A model generated the notes under the pieces. The model was not told the DNA's origin. It ran no database searches and saw only the letters and a program-made list of their open reading frames with translations. This document shows, piece after piece, positions 12,323-25,134 of a DNA stretch of 64,000 bases. The DNA is from Lutjanus erythropterus (Eukaryota > Chordata > Actinopteri > Lutjaniformes > Lutjanidae), in assembly GCA_020091685.1 (NCBI GenBank), contig CM034599.1, forward strand, positions 4,806,836 to 4,870,835, given 5' to 3'. Numbering within the stretch: the stretch's first letter is position 1; each line of letters opens with the position of its first letter. The position numbers and the translations under genes are program-made.

Positions 12323-13148
12323 TTAAAGGGAAAACTCTGCACTCTTTATGGGCATGTCCACTCAGTGTTGATGGTAAATGTAGTCAATTGAAGGAATGAA
12401 TTCTTCAGTGTGTGCTACATTGAACAAGAAAGTGGAGTTCTTCTGCTGCAGAGCTGTGGCAGCAGCGCGTTCATGTACCACGATGCATTGCACACAAGCT
12501 TGTGATGTTGCCGTGTATCACTACCACTGCATATAGCTATTACTTTGTTGGGCGAAACATTGCATTTGATGGCAAAAACACTCATAGCACATCCGTAGAC
12601 AGAGGTAGATGCCAGATTGACCGCTGCAGCTCGTTGCAAATACATGAAACAGTGAAACAGTGCAGTGTTTTTTTCTGCATTTCTGGTTTTCTCGATGAAA
12701 TTTCATTGAGTCATGTTATATTCAAGGGTGTATGATCCACATGGAGTAGGATTTTTCTCTAACTTACTCCACACAGAATAGATCATAAACCATTGAATAT
12801 AAAACAACTCATTGGGATCTGTTGAGTAATGCAAGTGTTACAGTGATTTTTATCCAGAAAATCTGCAGATACCCCATTTACTTGTACGTGTTTACGGGCC
12901 AGTCTTGACTGGACCACGATGACGTACGATCCAAAGGTCAATGCAGCGTCTATGTATTTCTGTGGTTGTTCTTCCTTGACGCCAACGATGTCACTGTGAC
13001 ATCACTAGAAGTCAGAGGAACAACATATTTTTCAGCAGGAGAACTCTGCTTTCTTTGTCAATATAGCAGCACTGAGGAATTTAACGCTTCTGTTGACATT
13101 TGCCATCAACACCAACTCCACATGAAAACTGCTGAATTTTCCCTTTAA
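12323..13148. mobile_element. TTAA-ended long foldback element
   Basis: The left end reads TTAAAGGGAAAACTCTGC and the right end, reverse complemented, TTAAAGGGAAAATTCAGC. The arms remain complementary inward: GTGTTGATGGTAAATGT near 12366 mirrors GTGTTGATGGCAAATGT on the opposite strand near 13110, and GTGGAGTTCTTCTGCTG mirrors GCAGAGTTCTCCTGCTG. It is a non-coding element of 826 bases. Confidence 0.7.
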
Positions 13149-14014
13149 ACATGAACTATCAAACACTCCCTAAAAACCAAAGCACAGAGACATCTTTCGG
13201 GTGTCTGACCACCAAATCGGCCAATTAGACACGTTTCTTCAGCATTATTAACACCCTGCTTACACATACACTCTTTCAAGTCCACAAAGTGGTTCATTTT
13301 CCTCTGAATCTCTCGCTCAGTCCACAGCACAGAAATCAGACTGATCTAAAACAACATCTGTGATTAGAAGTTTTTACCCTGAACAGACAGGTCACATTAA
13401 CAATGATGAAAGTGATGAGACTATAATTAAAGCAGTTCTGTAAATACTATAACTGATATCAAGCGTTAGCAGTGTGACATTAGGGCAGTTTTTATGCCCT
13501 GAGGCCGAGATAAAGCCAACGAACTTATACTAATTTGCTGGACCCTCTAGGGATCCATAGCATCATAATACTGACAATAAACAGCAGATGGTAACTCAGA
13601 GATGACATTTTGTGAATATGTATTAATTGTACTGTACAGTCAGAAAATCATTGCTAGGCTTGTTAGCTGTGTCCTCAAGAGGTCAAAATAAGTTACACAA
13701 CGAATAAGGTTTCCTAAAAACATGTCTTCATCACTGCAGCAAATCCCACTTTTGTACACACACTCACACACACCAACTATATTACACCACATCTGCACTT
13801 TTGCATATAACCTTTTTAAACAACATTCACAAGTTTGGCTGTTTTGAATACTTAAAAAAATACTCTCCCATACGCTTCTCTCAGATCCCTTTCACATTAC
13901 ACAACAAAAGAAGACACTTTGCAACAAGAGGCATACAATTTTAGATACAGTATATTTACACACAAATATGATACACTTTTTTATAAAAAAAAAAAAGAAA
14001 AGAAAAGAAAGACA

Positions 14015-14050
14015 AAGAAGAAGAAGAAGAAGAAGAAGAAGAAGAAGAAG
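14015..14050 (+). repeat. (AAG)n microsatellite
   Basis: Twelve AAG units follow an A-rich tract downstream of the sart3 stop codon. On the minus strand it would read as poly-leucine, an artefact of the repeat. Confidence 0.95.
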
Positions 14051-14293
14051 CCTGCCAGCCACCTTCAAACAAACCAAAACAATCTGACACACTGGTGAAA
14101 AGTCTCTGGTTGAAAAGGGTTTGTGATGGAGGGCAGGAGCTCGGCGATTAAGGCAATCTCGCAGAACGGACGATGAGAACAAGATTAAAGGGAGGCCAAG
14201 GTAACCAATTACAGGAAAATCACCAACACGAATTTGTAAGGACACAAGATGGCTTTCAGTGTGAAGGCGGTCGTAATTCTCTCGCTCATCTTC

Positions 14294-17200
14294 TCACTTA
14301 CTGAGAAGCATCCTGGCAAAGTCTGAATTTGACAAAGGTTTCGTTTCTCCAGCTGCATTCGCTGCTCCCGGGCTCTGCTCAGCTGTAGTCCCGTTCTCCA
14401 CTTTGCTCACAGGCCCGCTTTGTCGGTGCAGCGAACGGGGGAGTAATGAGAGCTGGGTGCGTCCTCTTCCTCTCCTGGAAAATGAAAAATGCAGTTTTGT
14501 TTTTGCACAGGTACAAATCTGAGAATGACTGCCTTTCACAACATTTTACATAATTTCAAACACCAATGATGATTATAGTGACTCTGTTTGAAGAGTCTTC
14601 TGTGAATGTACTGTTTGGAGGGCTAGATGACTACTTGCCCTCAATTCTCAAAAGAGACGGACACCCTGCTCTACATAGCCAGGAGAAAAACAGAGAGGTA
14701 GAACCAAATGTTGGGTCCAATGGGGGAAATTGGGATTGTGCTAATGGTGTCCCATTTCCTAGGTTAAGATATCAAGCCCAAACCCCTGTAGCTCTGTTCT
14801 GAAGGGCCACTGCCCAGTAGGGTAGAGCCAAGAGGCAGGAATTGTGTGACAGAGAAATGAGTACACAAACTTACGATCCATAAACCTGGCGAGGCATCAT
14901 GTCTGTCGTGGGCCTGCTGGAACCAGGTTTATCCATCATGTTCCTGCGAGGAGGGTTACTTATAGCAACAGAGATTTTGTTGCCCTCTATCTGCATGCCG
15001 TCCATTTTCAGAACTGCCTGAGAAGCCTGAGCTTCATCTGTGAATTCAACATATGCCAGACCCTGCAGAGTCACACAGAAATAGAAAGAGGGTTAATACA
15101 TCAACAACAGACTCAGCATCTGCATGGTCAAAGGTGGCTATCATTAGCTCAATCACATGACTATTTTTAGCCAAACATCTGGACACTGTCCTCTTTATGG
15201 CTAACCTTGGGTTTTCCTGAGCGATACGTGACCAGACGAACATCTCTGATGGTGCCGTGACTTTTGCAGATTTCCTCCAGCTGCTCTTTAGTGCACGAGA
15301 ATGGCAGCCCAGAGATGAAGATTTTCTGTTTCTCCATGGATGTGTTGTACTTGAACACCTACGGGACATTCACGTGAGGTGGTCACTCATATTGATAACA
15401 TTATCAGGGTTTCTGCAGGGTTCACCAAGTTAAACTTAAAACCTTTTAACACCCTTTCACACCTGTTATACAATCAAAGTATGATGGAAAACCAGCAAGG
15501 ACAATATGACCTACAATCATTTCTAATTACATCAAATTTGTTCAGTACCTACTTCACTATAATGCTGTTTTGTTACACATTTTTTCTTTGTTAAAATATT
15601 ACAATTAATTGTGCAGCCTTAATGTCTCACTGTGTTCATATTTACCTTAAAGTCAGGATTTTTGTTTTTGTCTACACAAGGTGACACAAACATGGGCCTG
15701 CTCTCCACCTCCCGCCTGTCCAGCTTCAAGGCTTCGGGGACAGACACTGGGGATTCAAACTGTACGTAGCAGTAGCCTTTGAAGCTCCCTTTGTTGCTGA
15801 AGACAGGTCGAATCTGTTTGATGGGACCGCAGGTCTCAAACAGTGTTCTGAGCTTTGCCTCCGGCTCCTCCAGAGTGTACACCAGGTTGCTGATGAAAAC
15901 GCTGCAGTTATCGTTGCGAAGCTCTGGTTTGTCGTCTTTTTCCTTCTGGGCAGCAGCCGCAGCTCCCTGCTGGGGCTTTTTCGTGCCAGGTGGAGCAGGC
16001 TTAAAGCCAGGGGGAGCGCTCCTCCCAAAGAGTCCCGTCTCTGTTTCCATGTACTCCTCTGTGGTTTGGTCCCCATTTCCTCTGTACCTTTTAGGAGCTT
16101 GCTCTGTCATGGAGGGAAAAAAATTATTAGAGAGTTAATACACTGTAACTTATACAACCCTACATCAAATAATATGAATTTTGCCTTTTAAAACAAAAAG
16201 GTTTATCACATCATCATTGTTGTTATTCACCTGAGTCTTCATTCCACTCATCATGATAATCATCTTGCTCCGCTTTCCTCTTCTCCCCAGCTCGAGTTCC
16301 TTTCTGGGCCTTCTTCTGAGCCTTCTTGTCTAACTTGGCCTTTCGCCGCTGATCAGCTCTCTCCTCCTCCTGGCGAGCCATGGCCGCTTCTTTCTCAGCC
16401 ACCTAACAGATGGGCAGAACACGGTAACATTAGCCAAAAGCAGCTAAATGATCCACCTGGCCCAGTACAATACTGATATATGCTCTCGCCTTTGCTCGCT
16501 GCTCATTAATCCTGTTCAACCGGGTCTCCGTCTTCTGCACTGCCACGTCCCAGTCCTCCAGAGTACCTACAGGCGAGGACGTAGAATATAGAGACAGACT
16601 GTAATTCATGAAAATTGTGTCTAAAATCTTATGTTAACTTTGAGTTTTGTATTGGAACTCACCTTCCACCCTCTCAAAGGTGAGCAAGACTTCAGACACG
16701 TGCTCAGGGTAGTCTGAGGTGCACTGAACTGCTCTGTGAAGGGCTTTCCGACAGTGAACAGGGTCTCCATAAGACCTGCGGGTAAAGTAAAACATCAAGG
16801 ACACCGTACACAGGTTTTTGGCTAAATCTTAAGTAACAAAGGCATCAGACATGGAATGACGGACCTTTCAAGGTTGTAGTACTCCAGCCACATGTTGGCA
16901 TATTTGGCATTCCCTTTTGTCATGATAGTGTCCCACAGTTCTCTGGCTTTTTGCATGTTCTTGCAATGGAGAGCCTGATAGAGAGAAAAAAACACAATGA
17001 GAAAATTGCACGGATTGTCCAGGCTGTTTCCATATCACACATGTAATGCAGTTAATAGAAGACTGCATTAGGATTAGGATCCCACGGGTCCCAATGCAAA
17101 TTTTGTGAGAGCAGACAGTTTTAACTTTGCTGCAGGAGGGAGAAGGAGGTCAAATAATAAACTGTGGGTCTCCAGATTTAGCTACTTAACCAGAGGACAG

Positions 17201-18456
17201 AGTCAAAAAATGGAGTTGAAAAGAAGATTAAGGAGGGTTTTAACAGTACAAACGCTAAGCAAGACATTTGGACAAATATCTCAGTTGTCGCTGACAAAGA
17301 TGGGAAAGAGCAACAAACAGGCAAAAGTATTTAGAAACACAACAGGCACAAATCTGACACCTCTGATGCAACATACATGTTAGACACAAAATCAATGAAA
17401 CTATCATTGTGCAGGAGTGAATGGTCAGAACGTTTGCAGAAACAGGCAAGAGTCTGTAATCAGTCCAACACAGGGCTCTAATTTTTTTTTCCCCAACTGA
17501 AAAATACAGCATTCCTCATAGAACCGTAATCACACATACATGATTAAAGTTGTCTATTTAGTCCTTCACCATGTAACTCATTGGACTTTTGTTAATGATG
17601 TCATCATACCTCGAAATAACACACATTCACACAAAAAACACTGAACAAAGGGTTAAACACAAGTCAACATGACACAAAACAAACTCCTGAAAATGGTTGT
17701 CATAGTAACACAGCTTACCTCTATCCTTGCCCAGATCTGCATTATGATACAAGAGGGATCTCCACTTTCACCAAACCCTGAAGTGACACATGGCAATGAA
17801 TTATATATGAAACCAAACCAGGAAAAGCACAAATATAAATCTCAACTGAACTCAAATCCACCTACTTTCTTCAACATCTTGTTTCATGTAGTCTAGAGAT
17901 CGAGAGAAAGCTCCTCGTAACTCCTCCAACTCTTTACTTGATTCTGCAAAAATGAAAAAGACCAAGAGCAGGGAACAACGAGTGAAATTCAGTAGTTCCC
18001 AAATAAAAAGACATATTCTGTTTCACACACAACTGCTCCCACCTTTGCTGAAATCCACACGTCTCCTCAGGTAGTCAAGGTACGCCTGCCAAATCTCCAC
18101 ATAATCCGTTGCTTGAATGAAACCTGCATTCAGCGCCTTTTCAAAAACATCTGTGAGGAAGACAGAGAAACTACATAATAAGGACAAGCAAGTTCCAATA
18201 TACCAAAATAAGGGTCTGAGATATTCCCCATAAGAGCATGAGTATTTAAAAACGTATTAAACTTATTGGCTGATATCTGTTGCAAATAGTTTGATTGGTG
18301 ATCTCTATAATGGCCAATCAGAAGAGCCGATCAGGGACTGTCCGGTTTAGAAAAATCTTGGACGGTTATTCAGTGTACTGGCAGGTATATGAATGCACCA
18401 AAATAGTCATGAAACTTAAAATAACCATATGAGAGTCTTTACCACACTTTGTATTT

Positions 18457-18528
<72 letters not shown>

Positions 18529-21500
18529 GGGACTTCATGGTACATTGATGTTTTTTTTCCAATGTTGTACCTAGGGCTACATGTCATTACTTTCTTGTTT
18601 TTTCACTACAGCATTTTTAAATGCTCGAATCATAATAATATCCAATTCACTGCTACATAGGCAGATTTTATACATATATTCTTTATATTTTTATTTTTAT
18701 AATCTTATCAAATTATTGTCAGCAATCCCAACCATATTCTGGTGCAGTACCTCTGTGATTATTTGCAAGTTGTCTTAAACTTATATTTAATACACAAAGT
18801 TAAGAATAGTTAATTAAATAAATAATGCTACATAATAAAGAGAAAGCTTCAAATAGTACCAGAGGTCGGTATCAGCCGACACTGCTTCATCTAATCAGTA
18901 ACAGGCCCCAAATATCCTGATCGGAGCACCCTCAATAGTTTTGTATCTTTCATAATCCAATATATAAAAATATTTGGGTTATGTTTGTCATAAATATGCA
19001 CATGAAAACAGTGACGGAGTCAGTGATTTGTTACCTGAGACGGTCTGATGGTCAGCCCCATGCCTCTCCAGAGCGAGCACATAGCTCTTCCACAGACCCA
19101 TGGTCCAGGGGCAGTTCCTGACGGCACGCTCATGAGTGGACAGAACCAAATCTCTGATCTTCAGCTGACGATCCTGTAGAGAAAACAAATAACAAAATGG
19201 TTAAAAATGATCTTAAATAGGCTGAAAGATTTATTACTGAAGACTTAGAGTTGTTTTTATAAGCAACTATGTTTTCCAAGATCCCTCCAGATTTTATTTG
19301 TATTTTTTCATCAAATAGGGATGTGGATACTTTACCCACTAATTTAAGGAAAAAAAAAAAAAAAAAAAAAAAGGACTTTAAAATTTAATCATTTTACTCT
19401 TTTCAGGTGAGTATAATATTCCTCATCCTGATGTATCACTGGTTATTGTGCCAGTTGTGTGTTTAAAATGAAACTAAATTACAAAAGTTAAAAGACACAT
19501 GAATCCGTTTCAAGAGAAGCTGCTGGAGAAATCACTGGCTGTAATTTATCAAGATAATCTCAGTGCAACTCTGTGATCATAGCTGTTTGGCTCTGACTGG
19601 CAGACAGTGGAGTTGGCAAGTTTTAGGCATTGAACAAGAGCAGTCAAACTGGGAGGTAATGGCATGTGAAATTAGTCCAAACTCTGCGCAGCAAACATAA
19701 CCGTCTCGCTGGAAGCCCTTTAAGGACAGCAGAAGGCCAAACACCGACCAGTACTCACAAGATAGGTGGTGTATTTTGCCCACATGTCTGGCACCAGGCA
19801 GTTCTCTGCCAGAGTCCGCTCAAAGGTTATCTGGACCCGTGCTGGGTCGCCTTCCTTTAGTTCAAAGTCGATGTAGGTCTGATACTCTGCCAGCTTAGGA
19901 GGTTCTGCTGCCAGCTGCAACAAGACAACAACACGCAGATGTTATACGAAATCTGTGCACATTTTAGATATTATTGCAAACGAGAAGTTAGAATGTCAGT
20001 GCAAGTCAGTTACCAGCGACTCCTCAAAGGGTTTGCACTTCTCCATCTGCTGCAAAGCCTTTTGGTACTGATGCATTACCGTCTCAGCCACGCCACATTC
20101 AGACCATTCCTCATACTCTGCAAAGGTGGCTTCCATGTCTAAAAGCAACAAAACAATTTTCTTTAAGTATATTATAGACACATTCCTTTTTCAACATTTA
20201 TCAATTAAGATAAATACAGTCAGTGTTGTGAAGTGTTTTTGGGTCACGCCGAGCGGGTTAACATGGTCTTGGATGTGTGGACAGGATTTGAGCTGGTTTG
20301 TAAAATGAATAAGTGTGTGTATTAATCAAGTTAGATAAAACTTATTGTTTTTGTTATTTGGACTGTCCCTTTTTTTCATACTTTATATTTTAAGGCAGAG
20401 AGCAGAAATTGAGAAAACTTGCACTGTATCATGCAGCCTTCTATCTAAAATCTATCTTCAATTGTTGTTTTATTATTTTGTCATATTGAAAAATTGTGAT
20501 GAACCACAATACTGCTGTTGTTGTTGTTCATGAAAAAAATTAAGTTAGTGTTTTGTGGGAATGTGTACATTTGCAAATGTTTGGATGTGCACTTCTTAAT
20601 CTTGGTGCCTTACTTTAATTAATTCAACTGAGAAGTTCAGATAAAAAAGGGTTTCAGACTTTACAAAAATGCCTCTGCTCTCCATTCAGCTGGGCCAGAA
20701 ATATATCAACACAATACTGAACCATCTGGCTATTTCTGATCCACACAAGCAACAAACTGATAGCATGATCAGGGCCTAGAGAGTTTCCTTTCTAAATCTG
20801 TACGGCATTTCAAAAGCCACATCACAACCGTGCCTCACTCGACTTATCCCATGAGCCAGCGTTATCTTTTTTAACAGAGTATTTCACAGTTTTTCAGGTG
20901 GGCTATAACATAAGGCCCCAACAACAGGAGTCCTGTCCATTTTACAGCCCGTCTGGACAGAATAGGCGTCACGCTCACCCATTAAGGGGACGGCCAGCTG
21001 GCGGCGAAATAGTGTATGGATTCGCTCAAGCTGCGTGTTCAGCAGCTCCTGCTCCTCACGACTGGGAATCCTGCCAGGGGGAGGCTGAAAGAAAAAACAG
21101 CAGAGAAAACGGTGTCAAAATTTAGTCAAACATCAAAGGAATTCAATTCAGTATCAAAAGTATTTGTAATTATTTTGAATAAAGTGAGCAGATGATCATT
21201 TAAAACATGCTTTGATAGAATATTACTATTATTACTGTACTCCAGTAAAATGTCTTAATCTAACAAGTGTCTATCTCGCATAATTCTGTTTTTGAAATTG
21301 TATCATTAGCAGTAACTGTAATAAAAACAATGTACATGTCCGACTACTGTTTAAGATCTCTGTTAGCAATGGAAACACAAACCTGTAATGTGGACAGGAT
21401 GGCGTTCTCAAACTCTCTGTACGCCTCCCACACTGTCTGTCCCTTGGTCATGTGAAGCCCAACAGCTGTCACAGCTCGCTCAAAGATGGATCTCACCTTG

Positions 21501-24408
21501 TCGATCCCACCTGGTGAGCCCATGCCACCGATGGAATACTGAGCATATTCAAGCCAGATATCTGGACCTGGGTATAAAGACACAATCAAATGTTAAGATC
21601 ATATAATGACTGAATGTCCAACAACAGACTGTAAAAATGGTGCAATGCACTTACAGATATAGTCTTTCACAGCTCTCTCAAAAAGTTCATAAACTTTCTC
21701 CCGGTTTGACTCCTCCTCAGTCAGACGGATTTCATCCTTCAGCCAATCTAACCAGATCTCTGCAGGAGTTAACAAAATGTGATTTCAGTAGCAAATAATC
21801 CCAAGCTGCCACCACATGATTCTTCTGACTCCGGAACTGTATTAAAAAGACACACCAACCTTCAGTGAGTGGGAAAAGTTCACTCATCTTCTGCCTTGCC
21901 TTTCTCAGACGGAAAAGCTCTCCCTCCTGCTTCAGCAGTTTGATGAGATCCACATGGCAGTTGTAGTCAAAAGCATTGATTGACAGCTGAAAAATCACAG
22001 AGAGGAAAAGGGGGTAAGATGCAACACAATTAAATGTAATCTAATGAAATCATGCTTCTTCTGTATTCTGAGATTATGTGCCAGATCAAATCATAACATT
22101 ATCCATCTAACATATTTAATTTACACAATGAGTGTGTTTATATGTCCATTATTATTCTGTTTTTGATTATATTTGGGATATGGCCTTTAGATGGAACATG
22201 AAAAACCTGGTTATTCAAAACCCTTTATACTGGTGCTGTCATGATACTGAAGTGTATAACTATATTGGCACAATATCTACGAGAACATAATAACATATAA
22301 CATAAAAACAAATATTTAACCAGAACAAATGAGACAAGTCACGAGAAGAAGACAGCACTGTGAGTAAGTGTGAGGAAGCTGGACTATGTGGGCACTGCAG
22401 TGGTTTATGTGTCAACGCGCTACTGAAGAGAGGCCGAGAAAGCACAGCTCGTACTGGTGACTCCATACTGTAGAAAATGAGTACTGAAAACATTTCAAAT
22501 ATTCAGAGCCGATATGTAACCACAGACCAGAATTTTTGACAACACAACTATATACATGATCAAAAAAGCATCCAGGTTTCTGAAACCACTACAAGGTGTT
22601 TACATGCCACTGTGTCCTAGAGCAAAAAGCTTGAGTATGTTTGTGAAATTTTTGGTGAACTTTAACTTTAGTTTGGTCAGACCTATGAAAAATTAAATCA
22701 TCTGTCTTTTCTCACTACATCCGAGCCTTTCTCACCCTCGGGTGAGCATTAAGAACAGGATATATAAACTTTGTTAAAATGCAAAAGGTTAAAGAGATAG
22801 TTCACTCAAAAATGAAAATTCAGTCATTATCTACTCATCCTCATGCTCATTGAAGGTCAGGTTTAGTCTTTTAGCCCACAAAATACTGCTCCGGTTTCAA
22901 AAAAACATTGCAGAATCTCTTAAACAATTTACATGAATGGTGACCAGTTTTCAAACACAGAAAACAACAAAAACAGAAAATGCCTCCATACTGCTCACCT
23001 GGTGCAACCTAAGTCTCCTAAAGCCCTGACATCCTGTTCACTTGCGCACCACACACACACCCTGTTCAGATAGTGTGCGCACACACACACAGGAACGTGG
23101 CTCCAAGCTAAGGATCTACACTGAAGATTTAGACTAAAAACATGGTGTAAATGATATCAGTCAAGTCAACTTGGCATGATGGTGAGTAGATAATGACTGA
23201 ATCTTAAATTATGGGTGAGCTATCCCTTCAAATTATCTGTCATCTATTGGTATCAGCCACTAGAGGTGAGTACTGCCTGAACAAATTTCTTATGGTATAA
23301 GCTCTTTGCCAGATTTCTGAAATCAGGATGCTAGTGTGCATGTAAACACACTCAATAACACACTTGATACAATATATACAGTACTTAGATACTCAGCTGC
23401 TAGTTTATTAGGTATACTTGCAAACACTAATCCAATGTAGTCTAAAGAAATTCTACCTTCATATTGATTATGTTCAGTTTTAATCTTGTGCCCATTCCCT
23501 GTACATTTCATCTGGTGCATTATGTTCGTTTTATTTATTTGATTCAATTTCACTTTATTCGATTTTATTGCTCTGACTGTGAAGCACCTTGTGACTTTGT
23601 TTCAACTATTTTAGAAAAGTGTTGCTTCAACTACTTCAACAAATGCAGTATTTGTCGCAGTTTAAGTTTGTTGTTTCAGCTTTAGTTTTAGCTAGCTGTA
23701 CCTAAGAAACCGAGTGCAGCGTAAGTAATGCTGCAATTGCGTTATAAACAATGTTATGACACGTTATCGATACAACAGATTTAACACGTGACGCCAAATA
23801 AAGTTGGGACAGTATGTGCTCTATATTGACACGTGAACTATCTTTCTTTCTAACTTTACACGGGAAGCAGTGACGTTACAAGCAGAGTACAGAAAAGGCG
23901 CGTGTGACACCAGACCATTATACATCCATGCATGCACGAGACAAGTCATTAGCATCACAGATTAGCAGGTCAGCTAATCACGACAGCTATGTGAATGACG
24001 TCGTAACATACGCGCTCTTTTAATTGTTTAGGATAAGAGCAGTTAACATTAGTAATGTACAGTTTCTATTAAACCAGAGTAGGACATAGCAGCTTATAAT
24101 TTTAAAGTCTTTGACATTTTGTTGCTGACTCTGTTTACCATCCATTCATTCTCATTAGCTCGTCGGCTAACGACAGTTAACGTTAACCAAGCTTGTTGTT
24201 GGCTAATTACCTGCTCCTCCAGCCGCTGGATTTCGGCTTCATTTTCTTTCTCATCCTCCGACGAATCGTCCTCTTCATCGTCTGAATTTTCAACTCCCAT
24301 GCCCTCCTCCTCCTCTTCGTCTGATTCCATCTCTCTCTCCCCCATTCCCGCATCTTCCTCCTCCATCTCTTGCAACTGCGTTTGCTCTGCGTTGCTTGAC
24401 GCTGCCAT
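14294..24408 (-). CDS. sart3: SART3, U4/U6 snRNP recycling factor
   Basis: Nineteen coding exons join in frame to 945 residues (human 963): 24211-24408, 21860-21986, 21655-21759, 21383-21567, 20979-21084, 20014-20138, 19759-19914, 19035-19173, 18043-18150, 17866-17943, 17719-17777, 16865-16974, 16663-16775, 16490-16566, 16231-16402, 15646-16103, 15206-15358, 14875-15062, 14294-14474. In order: an acidic N-terminus (1-66); HAT (half-a-TPR) repeats over about 110-540 with WLEYAQYS and IWQAYLDYLRRRVDF signatures; a basic coiled segment (about 555-620) with KRK-type nuclear signal; RRM1 (about 686-760, RNP1 KGYCYVQF); RRM2 (784-858, RNP1 GLAYVEF); and the C-terminal LSm-interacting motif NSDFARMLLSK. 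Known role: it anneals U4 and U6 snRNAs and recruits USP15/USP4. The start MAASSNAEQ is chosen over an upstream frame extension because it matches the family. All borders are GT-AG except the intron after 16490, which is GC-AG. Confidence 0.97.
16403..16489 (-). other. Non-canonical GC-AG intron of sart3
   Basis: The reading frame requires exon 14 to end ...GCAAAG at 16490 and the next exon to begin GTGGCTGAG at 16402. The donor is then GCGAGA and the acceptor TGTTAG. This joins QRAK to VAEKEAA, matching QRMKAAEKEAA in mammals with no gap. No GT donor in the vicinity preserves the frame and the length. Confidence 0.8.
18459..18526 (+). repeat. (CA)34 microsatellite in a sart3 intron
   Basis: An uninterrupted 68-base CA run. 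The intron between sart3 exons 8 and 9 also holds AT-rich and diverged repeat-like sequence (for example a CGGTATCAGCCGAC fragment near 18866) but nothing coding. Confidence 0.97.
20139..20978 (-). other. sart3 intron 5
   Basis: An 840-base intron between exons 5 and 6, with a short TTG run near 20510-20528 and no gene or recognisable element. Confidence 0.8.
21987..24210 (-). other. sart3 intron 1
   Basis: The largest sart3 intron (2.2 kb). It carries the foldback element at 22789-23231. The rest is AT-rich, with no coding signal. Confidence 0.85.
22789..23231. mobile_element. TTAA-ended foldback element, Angel-like
   Basis: The left end reads TTAAAGAGATAGTTCACTCA and the right end, reverse complemented, TTGAAGGGATAGCTCACCCA. 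Both run on into ATTCAGTCATTATCTACTC. The interior matches the left arm of the copy at 32562-33164 (ATGCCTCCAT, GGCTCCAA, AAAAACATGGTGTAA), but most of the right arm is missing. The ends resemble the abundant short inverted-repeat elements of teleosts known as Angel. Confidence 0.8.
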
Positions 24409-25134
24409 GTTGGAAATGCTGTCTGCCTGGTAACAACCTAACAAGACAGGAGTATCGTGAGAGGTGGAGCCTGTCAGTGCACTGAACTCACCGTGGATAA
24501 CCCAGCCAGCGTGCAAGGGCTGCTGTTAGCCACTAGTGGGGGCTCCTTCATCAGTGAAACCCTCTGTCCACCCCGTTCACTTGTTTGTCAACAGAAATGT
24601 CGTGTCTAGATGGTAAGGTCGAAGGTAACCCTTAATTTGTGAAACTCTCGCGAGATTTTTTCATTTTGCCGCACATTATATTAACATATTAAATTTATAT
24701 GATGTGAAAACAATCTTGATAAAATCTGGGTAGGTTTAGGGACAGAAAACACTTGGTCAAGGCTTAGGAATTATCTCGATTGGGTTAAATAATAACTCTC
24801 GCGAGATCTTTCGCGGGCCTGGAGGTCCTTTCTAGAAACCACCAGATAGGAACCCCAGATCCACTAAATATCTCGCGAGAGTGAACTTTGAAACAAAAAG
24901 CATGATCTTTTCCTTCTCTTAACCAAGTTTATTTGTCCCTAGATTTTAACCACAGCCTTATAATACTATAAAACATAATAGGTTTGTACAAACTGCACAG
25001 TTGTTAAACAACGCTTGTAAATCTCGCGAGAGTTTCGCGAATAATGGGTTCCCATCTGAACAGCGGTCTTCTTCATCTTCTTCTTCTTCACTCGTCTTCA
25101 CTCGTTGACTTCCGTTCATCATCGGGATCTGAAC
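24409..25134. promoter_or_regulatory. Divergent sart3-iscu promoter with four TCTCGCGAGA palindromes
   Basis: This 726-base interval separates the two start codons. Perfect copies of the 10-base palindrome TCTCGCGAGA lie at 24646-24655, 24797-24806, 24871-24880 and 25022-25031, with extra TCGCG half-sites after the second and fourth. The motif (the CGCG element) is known as an activating core-promoter element at housekeeping genes, bound by BANP in mammals. The iscu side ends with a pyrimidine-rich CTTCTTCTTCTTC tract near 25070-25090. No TATA box is seen. Confidence 0.85.

Larger units (their letters stand above)
10800..14293 (-). other. Region downstream of sart3, possibly a long 3'UTR
   Basis: There is no coding gene here. 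Minus-strand AATAAA motifs lie near 11186, 10959 and 10806. If one of them serves sart3, its 3'UTR is over 3 kb; I cannot tell whether transcription runs that far. The stretch contains a hAT-like element (11720-12068), a foldback element (12323-13148) flanked by a diverged direct repeat, and an (AAG)12 run at 14015-14050 next to an A-rich tract. Confidence 0.45.

Noticed and set aside
13892-14245. Poly-leucine minus-strand frame
   Set aside because: Produced by the (AAG)n repeat; no splice or similarity support.
24119-24433. Serine-rich plus-strand frame
   Set aside because: Reverse of the acidic Glu/Asp-rich first exon of sart3.
24522-24536. CTCF-like CCACTAGTGGGGGCT near sart3
   Set aside because: The GGC core is out of register by one base.
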